Shown in pieces: positions 55,610-64,000 of a DNA stretch of 64,000 nt. The notes under the pieces were generated by a model. That model was not told where the DNA came from and made no database searches. It was given only the letters and a program-made list of their open reading frames with translations. Source of the DNA: Cyprinodon diabolis (taxonomy: Eukaryota > Chordata > Actinopteri > Cyprinodontiformes > Cyprinodontidae); NCBI GenBank assembly GCA_030533445.1, contig CM060081.1:902315-966314 (forward strand), given 5' to 3'. The position numbers and the translations under genes were made by a program. Each line of letters opens with the position of its first letter. The first letter of the stretch is position 1.

Positions 55610-56280
55610 TTAAAATCTAAAATCAGTATTTAATACCAAATCAGAAAGGAACCTTGAAAACTTTCCGTAAAAATTCAAAAAATGTCCACTGGACTTGGTT
55701 TTCAAGATTTGAAGACGTTTCGCCACCTCTCCAGGAAGCTTTCTCAATTCAAATGAGAAAGCTTCCTGGAGAGGTGGCGAAACGTCTTCAAATCTTGAAA
55801 ACCAAGTCCAGTGGATATTTTTTGAATTTTTACGGAATGACTTTGACCTGGATGACTGAGAACCTTCATCAGCAACCTTGAAAACTCTAAAAATTTTGAA
55901 GTAAGGACCTGGTGGACGATACAAAGTTACAAAAAGAAGAGGTTTTCTTGCTTTGAAATTTGGATCAGGGAAATTAAGGTTTAAATGTTCAAAATAGTTG
56001 TAGGTATTAACTGTTTTGGGAGTAATCAGTAAGTCAGAGTGGAAGATTGTTGCTACTCCTCCTCCTCGCCCAGAACTTCTGGGTATGTGAAAATTTAAAT
56101 AGCTTGAAGGAGTTGCCTCGTTTATGCTCACATAATCCTCTTGCTGCAGCCAGGTTTCTGTAAGGCAACACAAGTCAATGTGATTATCACAAATCAAGTC
56201 ATTAACTAGCAGACTTTTAGAGGAAAGAGATCTTATGTTAAACAAGCCACATTGAATAGTTTTAACTTTGTCCCCAATTG
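55610..56280 (-). pseudogene. L2 endonuclease domain, copy 5
   Basis: [50 protein letters not shown] and [11 protein letters not shown] are visible. The normal continuation [14 protein letters not shown] appears after the 211-bp insertion. This copy retains EN sequence that copy 1 lost. Confidence 0.85.
55663..55873. mobile_element. palindromic insertion of the dispersed repeat (211 bp)
   Basis: Two copies of the AGCTTCCTG...GAAGACGTTTCG repeat lie head to head. The arms 55665-55746 and 55754-55835 pair with a 7-base loop (ATTCAAA) and one or two mismatches. It is flanked by AACCTTGAAAACT on both sides (55650-55662 and 55874-55886). It interrupts the L2 endonuclease. Confidence 0.85.
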
Positions 56281-56870
56281 GAGGCAACACTAATTTTAGT
56301 GACCTCCGATCGGCGTAACCGGGTGTCATTACCGCCAGCGTGAATAACAATCTTACTGTATTTAACCTTATCCTTAGCCAGTAGTTTCAGGTAGGATTTG
56401 ATGTTGCCCATTCTGGCCCCTGGCAAACATTTGACTTTGGCCCCTGGTGTCTCTAATGCCACGTTTCTGACTATGGAGCTGCCAATCACCAGAGTGGGCT
56501 TCTCAGTGGGTGTGTCACTGAGTGGGGAAAACCGGTTAGAAACGAGAACGGGTTGGTGGTGACCAGTGGGCAGAGATCCACGACTACGCTTTCTGCGTAC
56601 AGTTACCCAATCGCCTGGCTGCTCAGGCACTTTTGGAGGACAGCTACTTGGGGGGCCTACTTTAACTCCTGGATGTTCAACAGCCTGAAGCCTGGATTCT
56701 AACTCTGACACCCTCGCCTCCAAAGCTACAAAAATACTACACTTATTACACATCCCATTATCACTAAAGGAGGCAGAGGAATAACTGAACATCTGACACA
56801 GAGAGCAGGAGAGAGGAGAGGAAGAAGGAAGAGTTGGAAGAGAGTCAAGGGAGGGAAAAAGAGAAGCCAT
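56262..56870 (-). pseudogene. L2 ORF1, copy 5, C-terminally truncated
   Basis: The same protein as 6080-6943 for its first 190 residues, including VIGSSIVRN and HAGGND, but a deletion after ISVAS joins the frame to the text just before ORF2. Block V (DGIHP) is lost, so the esterase cannot be active. Confidence 0.88.
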
Positions 56871-57103
56871 AGCGGTGCTAAGCTAGCACTAGCCTAGGCT
56901 AGCTACTGCTTACTATCAGAAATAAAACCATGTGAAACTGACAATTGCTCAGTAGAAAAGTGCAGCAGAAAGAGTTGTTTTAAAATGTTTATGTTCAGTT
57001 AGAGTTACTTAGATACAGATATATCACAGAAAAAATAACTTAATTCAGATGGAGATCGTCTGGAAAGCAGCAACACTCAGTAATCTAAGCAGGAAGTGAA
57101 CAC

Positions 57104-57838
57104 GATACGTCTCACCAACAGCAGCAACCTCTTGACAAATGACAAACAATGTTAAATAAAAGAGATCCTCAAAAGGAGGATCGTGCCTAACTACACATTT
57201 AAAACAAAGGGGATTCTTACTAAAAAACACAGAGAGCACAGCACCCACTACACCTAATGTAACTAACAAAGAAAAACTCAGTGATGCAATCAGTGAAGAC
57301 TCTGGCCCTGCCTCTACCCTCTTCCTAGCCTCATACTAGAAAAGATGCACATAAGCCAAACACAACTAAATATACTGACACAGGCTACTAAACACAAACC
57401 CCAAATGGGTAACCATAAAGTTAAGTGAGCTACTACACTAAAGACACGAGCAGCTGCTAACAAAAAATCAAAAAATGTCTGGTTCACACGAGGCACACAA
57501 GACATATGGCTGTGACACGCTGCCTCAATCAACAGGTGAGCTCTCCTTATGAGCAGGAGGTGATTGCAGGTGGTGATGAGCCATTGGTTGAGGTGGAACT
57601 GAGGGAACCAATGGATGGGACTGAAGTCATATCCCCAGAAACCAGGAAGTAGGCGGGACTTTCCACAGGGACATGCAGCCTACTTAGTAAAAGTGAAAGA
57701 GGAAAAATGAACTAAATAAAAGGGAAACACAAAAATGACAGCTATAACACCCTCACACCCCCACCATAGACTGTTCAACCAGCTGTCCTCTAGGAAGAGG
57801 CTTCCCAGTATCCTCTTCAGGTCCAGCAGATTTTTTTT
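57104..57838. other. no gene recognised
   Basis: 57480-57700 looks like old LTR sequence (GTGATTGCAGGTGGTGATGAG, GGCGGGACTTTCC). Frames at 57045-57532 are not convincing. Confidence 0.45.
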
Positions 57839-58200
57839 ACTCTCAACTTGGGGGTGAGGTTGCTTGAGGACCCAAATGCAGAAATGAGTGAGGCAGAGAT
57901 GAGTCCTTGTAGGTTTAATGAGGAAAATGAGGCAGACATCCAAAGAACACAAAAATACGGAAAACTAAACAACCAGCAAACATTAGCAAAAACTCATGTG
58001 GGGAGCCAGAGACAAGGGCTCAACCAAACAACAACAACAACAAGGTAGAGTATTTAAGGGAAACAGAACAAAGACTGGGAAGTTCAGATGATATGGAGCA
58101 GGTGTGGATTGAAATGACTAGAAATGAACTAGGAGAAATGAGAAAGGCACAAGGGGGCAACAAAGAGTAACTAAAGACTGGATTAACTAGAAAAAGCTGT
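57839..58200 (-). mobile_element. LTR-like segment at the 3' side of the gypsy element
   Basis: Same order of blocks as the solo LTR at 29592 (TTGAGGACCCAAATGCAGA, GGTTTAATGAGG, CACAAGGGGGCAACA). Read on the minus strand it would be the 3' LTR of the gypsy element at 58200-61167. Exact ends are not clear. Confidence 0.5.
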
Positions 58201-58315
58201 TTTGGAGAAACAGCAAAGTGGGAATGATTTTTTCTGCTGAATGAAAAAAAAATACCCACAGAAACCGCAGGAACATGGGGGTGGGAGTAAAGCCAGAAGT
58301 CTTGACAGGCTTAAC

Positions 58316-59715
58316 TCAGGACACGTGGAAGGTGGTATGGACTTTCATGGCAGGAGGCAGGCGGAGAAGAACTGCCACTGGGTTCACCACCTTGGAGATG
58401 GGAAATGGCCCAATAAAGCGAGGTGCCAATTTCCTACATTCCACCTTAAGGGGAAGGTCCCTCATTGAGAGCCAGACCCTGTCCCCCACCTTGTACTGTG
58501 AGGCAGGAACCCTCCGGTGATTGGCAAATCGAGCCTGGTTTTGAGAAGCAGAGAGAATGGCCTTCCTGGCTCCTCTCCAGGCACGCTGGCACCTCAAGGC
58601 AGACAGACAGGCAGATGGAACTCTAGACTCCACCTCCTCAAATGCCAACTTGACTGCCAGAAGCTCCCGGTTGCCCACATCATAGTTCTGCTCTGCCAGT
58701 GACAACTTTCTAGAGAAAAAGGCACAAGGGTGAACACGACCATCCAAGGCCTTTTGACTGAGGATAGCCCCAACCCCAGAACTGGAGGCATCCACCTCCA
58801 CTATAAACTGCCTCTCTGGGTGCAGGGAATCTAGGACCAGAGCAGAAGTGAAAAGGTTCTTCAGGTGTTTGAAAGCCTTTTCAGCCTGTTCGTTCCATGC
58901 AAACTTGACCTTAATAGAAGTGAGGGCATGGAGCAGGGCAGCCACCTGATGAAACGCCTGTAAAAACGCCTGTAAAAATTAGCGAAACCCAAGAACCTCT
59001 GCAGTTGTCCCCTGGAACAGGCCCCTCTGTGACCGAACGAACCTTGGCCGGGTCCATCGACATCTGGCCGTGGGACATCATAAATCCAGGAAAAGATGTG
59101 GAGCTGGTATGGAATTCACACTTCTCGGCCTTGACATAGAGCTGGTTCTGCAACAGACGGAGAAGAACGAAACGGACATGTTGCCTAGGGAGGGTGAGGT
59201 TATCGGAGTAAATGAGGATGTCATCCAGATACACAAACACATAATGACCAATCATGTCCCTGAGGACCTCGTTCACAAAGTTTTGGAATACAGCTGGGGC
59301 ATTTGTGAGACCAAAAGGCATGACTAATTACTCATAATGTCCTGTTGGAGTGTAAAACGCTGTCTTCCACTCATCACCCTGCCCTATTCGGACAAAATGG
59401 TAGGCATTTCTTAGATCCAGCTTAGTGAAGACTTTGGCCCGCTGGACCTGATCGAAGGCGGAATTCATCAGGGGTATTTGTATCGATTCTCAACGGATAT
59501 GTCATTAAGTCCCCTATAATCTATTCAGGACCGGAATAAGCCATCCCTCTTTCCCACAAAAAAAAACCTGCACCTGCGGGTGAGGAAGAGGGACGAATAA
59601 TACCTCCTCTTAGGGCCTCGCCTATATACTCCTGCATGGCTTCAGACTCAGGAGCAGATAAGGAGTAGAGGCAACCCCTAGGTGGAGTGGTTCCAGGTAG
59701 CAAATCGATAGCGCA
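58316..59715 (-). pseudogene. gypsy pol: RT, RNase H start, integrase tail (deleted)
   Basis: RT fragments [18 protein letters not shown] and [20 protein letters not shown], then [11 protein letters not shown] (catalytic YLDD), then the RNase H start [19 protein letters not shown]. After [13 protein letters not shown] the sequence jumps to ACQRAWR...[11 protein letters not shown] and [10 protein letters not shown], the C-terminal domain of integrase. About 1.5 kb of coding (RNase H end, integrase zinc and DDE core) is therefore gone. No chromodomain is readable after FHVS-stop. Confidence 0.86.
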
Positions 59716-59716
59716 G

Positions 59717-60420
59717 TCATATGGACGGTGAGATGGTAGACTTGTGGCTTTTAAATACCTCCTTTAAGTTGTGATACTCTGGTGGGACCTTGGACAGTTG
59801 GGGGTAGGCCTCCTCCACCTTACCCACCGAAGAGTGAGAGAAATGAGCAGATTGCAGACAGGACTCTGAACAGGATAAAGACCAGCCTGTCACCTCCCCC
59901 TTTCTCTGGTCAATCTGGGGGTTATGCTTTCTGAGCCAGGTGGCGCCCAGGATTATAGGAACCTGCGGTGAATTAATAATCATGGAGGTCAATCTCTCAA
60001 CATGATTACTTCCCATCCGGAGCTTCAATGGTTCAGTGACGAAACGAGAGTGATGGAGCCTGTGACCATCCAAGGCGAGGACACTGCGAAGGGATGAACC
60101 CGGAACCAATTCTATGTTCAGTTCCTGGGCGAACTTCTGGTCCATGAACTCTGTGTCTGCACCTGAATCAACAAAAACTGAAACTGAGTGAGTCTTGGCT
60201 TGAGTGGACAGCGTAGCGGGCAGTAACAGATCAGAGGAGACTGTGGTTCGGCTCAGTATGGATCTCCCCCACCCTGCTGAGCCAGGGCTTTTACCGGACA
60301 GGTGCGAACAAGGTGACCCTTACCACCACAGTAAAGGCAGAGGCCCCTTTGCTGTCTGCGTCGACGTTCCTCCTCGGGAAGTGAAGCCCTCCCCAATTAC
60401 CCAGGCTCGGAACCAGTAAA
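59717..60420 (-). pseudogene. gypsy zinc knuckle and aspartic protease region
   Basis: At about 60350-60290 CLYCGGKGHLVRTCP is a CCHC knuckle of the nucleocapsid. At about 60175 VFVDSGADTEFMD has the DSGA active site of a retropepsin. After it come LVPGSSLRSVLALDGHRL and LGATWLRKHNPQIDQ, typical of gypsy protease-to-RT linkers. A frameshift separates knuckle and protease. Confidence 0.82.
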
Positions 60421-60429
60421 AACCCTAGG

Positions 60430-61155
60430 GGGTGAGACAGCCATAGAAACGGTTGCAGAGTGGTGAAAAGGATCGATTGTGAGGCGATCCCTACGTCGCT
60501 CCATGAGACGGAGGTCAATACGGGAGGCCAAGTTCTCCAACTCCTTGAGGGTTACAGGAAAATCCTGTGAAGCTAGTTCATCCTTTATTTGGTCATTAAG
60601 ACCTGTTATAAAATATCCATGAGAGCATGTTCAAAGACTCTCTGCCGCCAATATGTGGAAGTCAATAATATAATCGGACACAGTTCTCTCTCCCTGTCTA
60701 AGGGATAAGAGCCCACTTGTGGACTCACGACAAGGTAAAACTGGACTGAAAACCCTGACGAGCTCTTGGGAGAAACCATGATATGAGTGGCAAATATGAG
60801 AGTCGTTCTGCCACTTGGAAGTTCCCCAGAGTTTAGCCCTTCCGGATAGTAAGGAGATAACATAAGCAACCTTAGCCCTATCATTGGGAAAAGAAGACGG
60901 TTGAAGTTCGAAATGTATTTCACACTGAGTTAAGAATGCTCTGCATTGTTCAGGATCGCCCCAAAAGGATTTGGGTGGGTAGAGACGGGGCTCGGTAAAC
61001 GTCTGTGTCATCAGAAATGACGTGACTGCAGTTGGAACCGTTTGCGGAAGTACGGGGACCGAAGAGGAATCTCGGTAACCCCGGCTTCTAACTGGGATAT
61101 GGATTTATCAACACCTGTGCGCCACTGACCGTCAGGTGATGGGTCCATCTTGTTG
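60430..61155 (-). pseudogene. gypsy gag (capsid) region
   Basis: A start MDPSPDGQW lies near 61146. The capsid-like segment FWGDPEQCRAFLTQCEIHF, then YVISLLSGRAKLWGTSKWQ and LLSLRQGERTVSDYIIDFHI, is characteristic of gypsy gag. Frames at 61011-60631 and 60923-60606 overlap because of frameshifts. Confidence 0.82.
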
Positions 61156-61167
61156 GCCAGATCGTAC

Positions 61168-61680
61168 TGTAATGGGCCGGATGTGGACCCAAGATTCACC
61201 GCAACAGGTCAGTGACGATTTGAAAAGTTTATTGAGAACACAGGTGATAGAGACGCTGACTCTCGCCGTACAGGTTCTGAGTGCAGACCGATATGTCCTG
61301 GAGACAGGGGAATATGTTAGAGGCACCACTAGCAAGTTTGAGCTGAAATTGTCTGATGGACTAACCTGTCTTCGCATGGAGTTCGGACTCTGAGGGTCAG
61401 CCAGGAAAAGGTAGTGTCTCCAGAGATTGATTAAGATATCCAGCAGATGAGCAGAGGGAATATCCAGCAGGTTGGTCCAGATTCAGATCTAGGTTAAATC
61501 TCCAAGTAACTCAGAACTTTAAGGGGGGCAGACAGGCTCAGTAACTTTAAGGCAGAAACGGGTCAAAGCAAAGGTTATCAATCCAGAATCCAGAGACTTA
61601 CAGAGCTGGTCTCAGGCAGGCAGACAAATCCAAAAAGGGGTCAGGCTGGCTCAAAAATCATCTCTGAACCTGCTTCTGCT
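61168..61680 (-). mobile_element. LTR-like segment at the 5' side of the gypsy element
   Basis: Left boundary TGTAATGGGCCGG adjoins the gag leader. GAAAAGTTTATTGAG at 61217 resembles an LTR polyadenylation region on the opposite strand. Not obviously identical to 57839-58200, so the two may not be a pair. Right boundary not determined. Confidence 0.4.
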
Positions 61681-61699
61681 CCTCCACCTTTTCCAGCCG

Positions 61700-62301
61700 T
61701 TTGTCCCCCACTGCCTTCTGCTCCCTCCAGGCGTAGGAACCGCCACCAGGGAAAGAAAGTCACTCCCTCTCCGGCGGGTCAGCCTGACTCCTCACCTCCC
61801 TCTCCGGCGGGTCAGCCAATCACAATGGACCCAGCAGAGCCCAGTCTGGACACCCTGAGGGATTTGTTCTTCAACCTAAGGAAAACTCTGGACTCAATAG
61901 CCACTCTAACACCGCCTTGGAAGAGGGTGAGTGCAGCTAGCCAACTAAAACAGATTCTCCTCTCAAACACCACACTCATTTCTCCCCCAGTATTATCTGG
62001 GGTGCCCCAGTCGGCGGCACCCAAGGCAGCGGCTGCTAAAACAAACTCTGCCTCACCTCCGGCCCCACGACCGGCCTCCACAGACACTTCCTGGTCTCCG
62101 GACACACGGTGGCCATCCAGAGACTTTGTTTAACCTCGCAGATCTTGGGTGGGTGGTTTTTTTGTTTGTTTTTTAAGACACTGCGCTTGGTTTTGGGTTT
62201 CGTGCCCTCCATCCTGGTTCCCCCTCCGCCCACCCTGGGTGGGTTGTTTTTGTTTCCTGTCGTTTTAGGGCGTCTGAGAACCGCCATTAAGTGGGGGGTA
62301 C
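61700..62301 (+). pseudogene. 3' end of another LTR element: unidentified ORF and polypurine tract
   Basis: The open frame 61825-62133 (MDPAEPSLDTLRDLFFNLRK, then Ala/Pro-rich AAPKAAAAKT, end WPSRDFV) has no recognised domain. It lies just ahead of a purine-rich AAGTGGGGGGTA at 62289-62300 and an LTR at 62302. This is the usual place of the last ORF of an LTR element. Confidence 0.55.
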
Positions 62302-63091
62302 TGTCATGGTCTTGTTTCTATTGTGCTTTACTTTGCTCGATGTTTCCTAGTTTTATTGGTTTAATTCGTTTTTTGTTGTAATGTCTATATTTATACTAGT
62401 TCTCATGTTTTTCTGTTGTCCTCTGTTGCCCTCTTGTGTGTGTGTGTTCCTTTCCCCTTGGCTCCCTCATTTTCTCCTCTCACACCTGCTCCTTGTCAGC
62501 TCGTTAGCCCTCCCTTTGTCTCTGTCAGCTATATATGCTCTCCCTCTAGTCTCACTCTTAGACTTAGACTTAGACTTCTTTATTTGTCATTTTGTATGCA
62601 CAGAGTGCATACAGAACGAAATTGCATTGCATACAGCTTATGAACATTGCATTGATATTTCAAATGAGATGGAATACCTTTCCGGATTGTTACACACGAG
62701 TTATACAAAAAGTGCAGCAGTGGTCAAGTGTAAACAGTGCAGTGGATAAAGACAGTGTGCAAATTGTAATGATTCAGTGTAGATAGGCATTTGTGCAAAA
62801 ATGCGTTATTTCCTTCGGTTGAGAATAGAAAAAAGATGAACTTAAAGAGCTTTGTTGGTTCCTTGTCTTTGCTGTCCTCCCATGCTGTTGTCCACCTACC
62901 TCGTCTCTCCCTGACTCCTCGTGTTTGGTTTCCCCAGAAGGTCTCCTTAGTTCTGGTTTGCTTTTCCTTATTCGTTGGATTTTTGGATTCCTGCCTTTGT
63001 TTACTGTTTTTGCCCCATTAAAACTCCTAGAAATCTCCTCAGCCTCTCTGTCTCTGCATTTGGGTCCTCCAAACCAAACCCAACCTTGACA
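62302..63091 (+). mobile_element. 3' LTR, interrupted by a retroposon-like piece
   Basis: Begins TGTCATGGTCTTG after a polypurine tract and ends CCAACCTTGACA. Contains CCTCTTGTGTG, CTATATATGCTC (TATA-like, 62528) and CCATTAAAACTCC (poly-A region, 63005). 62557-62838 is a separate piece starting with (TTAGAC)n. 63092-63173 repeats the last LTR part in diverged form. Confidence 0.65.
62557..62838 (-). repeat. retroposon-like insertion with (TTAGAC)n edge
   Basis: CTTAGACTTAGACTTAGACT then TCTTTATTTGTCATTTTG, read on the minus strand as an AAATAAAGAAG end with a (GTCTAA)n tail. The remainder (GTGCATACAGAACGAAATTG...) has no coding sign. It splits the LTR. Confidence 0.55.
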
Positions 63092-64000
63092 GATTCTTTT
63101 TGGATTTTTGGACTCCTGGTTTCATGTTTTCCTGCCTCTGCTTTTGGGTCAACAATCCATAACCAAATCCTGACACCTTTGGGGGGAGGTGAGTTTGCAA
63201 CTGTATTTACTATTTGTGTAATTTTCTCTCTGTGATCTGATTTGCTTTTGTCTGCAGCATTTTGTTTGTGATTGTTGCATTGTATTGTTTGTTTCTGTAT
63301 TTTTGAAGGTTTTGCTTATTTTTGGTGATTTCCACACTTTTTATTTTCAGCATTTTTTTGTAGCATTTTCTTTTTTTTTATAGTTTGCATGTTTTGCACT
63401 TTGTATTATACATGCATTTGTAGCTTATTTCGCCATGTTCTGCACATTCTCATCTGTTTACAGCTAATTTGTTTATTGGTCTGGAGCAGTTTATGTTTGC
63501 AGTGTTTTTCTTTTGCATGTTTTGGAGTTTGTATCACATATGGTTTAACCAATCAGTTATACAGCAGTGGAGATCGCAAGGGGTCTACGGGCGAGAGGCA
63601 GGTACACCCAGGACAGGTCGCCAGTCCATCACAGGGCAACACAGAGACAAACAGGATAAACAACCGTTCACACATACACTCCTACTTTTATGGCCCATAT
63701 GTGACCTGTGTCTGATCTTTTTATGACAGTCTGAGCAACACAGATCCGATTCTGTTCAATGCAACTCAGGCCGCTTGGCTATGTGGTCCTGAATAAGATA
63801 CGAATTTGATGTTTTCAAATGCAACCAGTGTCTGAACAGCCAGGTCGCATTTATCCGACCTAAACACCATTAATACCTTCCCTATTCTGGGTCTTGCTAT
63901 GAAGAAGCGGCAAGACTAACCACAACCGTGGCAGATTATGGGGAGAGCGGTATTCATGTTTAACCATCTTGAAAAGATTGTGTTTTTATGGTTGGGAAAG
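63092..64000. other. no gene; common interspersed repeats
   Basis: 63580-63690 (ACGGGCGAGAGGCAGGTACA, GGTCGCCAGTCCATCACAGG) is a repeat very commonly seen in fish DNA. 63730-63870 (ATGTGGTCCTGAATAAG, GGTCGCATTTATCCGACC) looks like another. The small frames here are noncoding. Confidence 0.55.

Larger units (their letters stand above)
52117..57103 (-). mobile_element. L2-clade LINE, copy 5, carrying three insertions
   Basis: Minus strand: 5' leader (57103-56871, same GCTAGCCTAGGCTAGC-like block as copy 1), ORF1 (56870-56290, truncated), endonuclease (56280-55610), linker (55300-54110), RT and 3' UTR (53700-52117). Inserted in it are a palindromic repeat (55663-55873), a DNA element (54545-55099) and an LTR (53706-54117). 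Internal deletions remove the end of ORF1 and much of the RT palm. The 3' end lacks the tail and ends in AAAAAAAAAGCATAG against other sequence. Confidence 0.9.
58200..61167 (-). mobile_element. Ty3/gypsy LTR retrotransposon, internally deleted
   Basis: Minus strand: gag (about 61150-60430), CCHC zinc knuckle (near 60350), protease (near 60170), RT (59715-58911), start of RNase H (58945-58640), then directly the end of integrase. Domain order PR-RT-RH-IN is Ty3/gypsy. Multiple frameshifts; the integrase core is missing. The LTR-like text beyond 61168 begins TGTAATGGG. Confidence 0.88.

Noticed and set aside
1..64000. tRNA, rRNA or other structured RNA genes
   Set aside because: I saw no A/B box pair, cloverleaf or rRNA text; a covariance-model scan was not possible here.

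Overview
This is vertebrate, almost certainly teleost fish, genomic DNA. It has spliced genes with GT-AG introns, vertebrate kelch and Bud32-kinase coding exons, a CCCTAA telomere-type block, and a dense load of fish-type transposable elements (Tc1/mariner, hAT-like, L2, L1, RNase H-bearing LINE, Ty3/gypsy, many MITEs). I cannot name the species. There are no operons or bacterial features.

Two cellular genes can be supported, and they converge. (1) A KLHDC8A-like kelch gene on the + strand. Two adjacent internal/3' exons lie at 14445-14546 and 14683-14831, and a short terminal coding exon lies at 25400-25453 after a 10.6-kb repeat-filled intron. Its 5' exons were not found in the window. (2) A complete two-exon tp53rk (Bud32/PRPK kinase) on the - strand, with exon 1 at 41325-41529, a 7.1-kb intron, exon 2 at 33700-34187 and an AATAAA signal at 33633-33638. 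Its promoter carries an NRF1-type motif. A second copy of that motif has been pushed 2.6 kb upstream by a LINE flanked by a 12-bp target-site duplication.

Layout: 1-2410 ATGG satellite; 3.3-5.8 kb Tc1 elements and a MITE; 5.8-11.8 kb a nearly full-length L2 LINE carrying a very young, intact Tc1-like element with perfect 202-bp inverted repeats; 12.6-13.0 kb MITE copy A; 14.4-25.5 kb the kelch gene, whose long intron holds a 19-bp minisatellite, an L1 relic split by an LTR that is itself split by an L2 copy, and a MITE with an expanded palindromic array; 25.5-33.6 kb mostly repeats (L2 piece, THAP-domain fragment, solo LTR, 30-bp minisatellite); 33.6-41.6 kb tp53rk with Tc1, hAT-type and inverted-repeat elements in its intron; 41.6-46.6 kb two LINEs (RNase H-type and L1) with MITE copies; 47-51.9 kb L2 subfamily, interstitial telomere block, zinc-finger and hAT-transposase fragments, and a GC-rich block; 52.1-57.1 kb an L2 copy containing three separately datable insertions; 57.8-63.1 kb a deleted Ty3/gypsy element and LTRs of other elements.

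The most distinctive observations are: a MITE family (five copies) with 6-bp target duplications whose interior is a tandem array of the palindrome TCAGAATTCTGA; the intact Tc1 copy with its empty site preserved in sister L2 copies; the LINE that splits a twin-NRF1 promoter; and a palindromic 211-bp insertion with a 13-bp target duplication. All family assignments come from reading motifs by eye; no database search was run.
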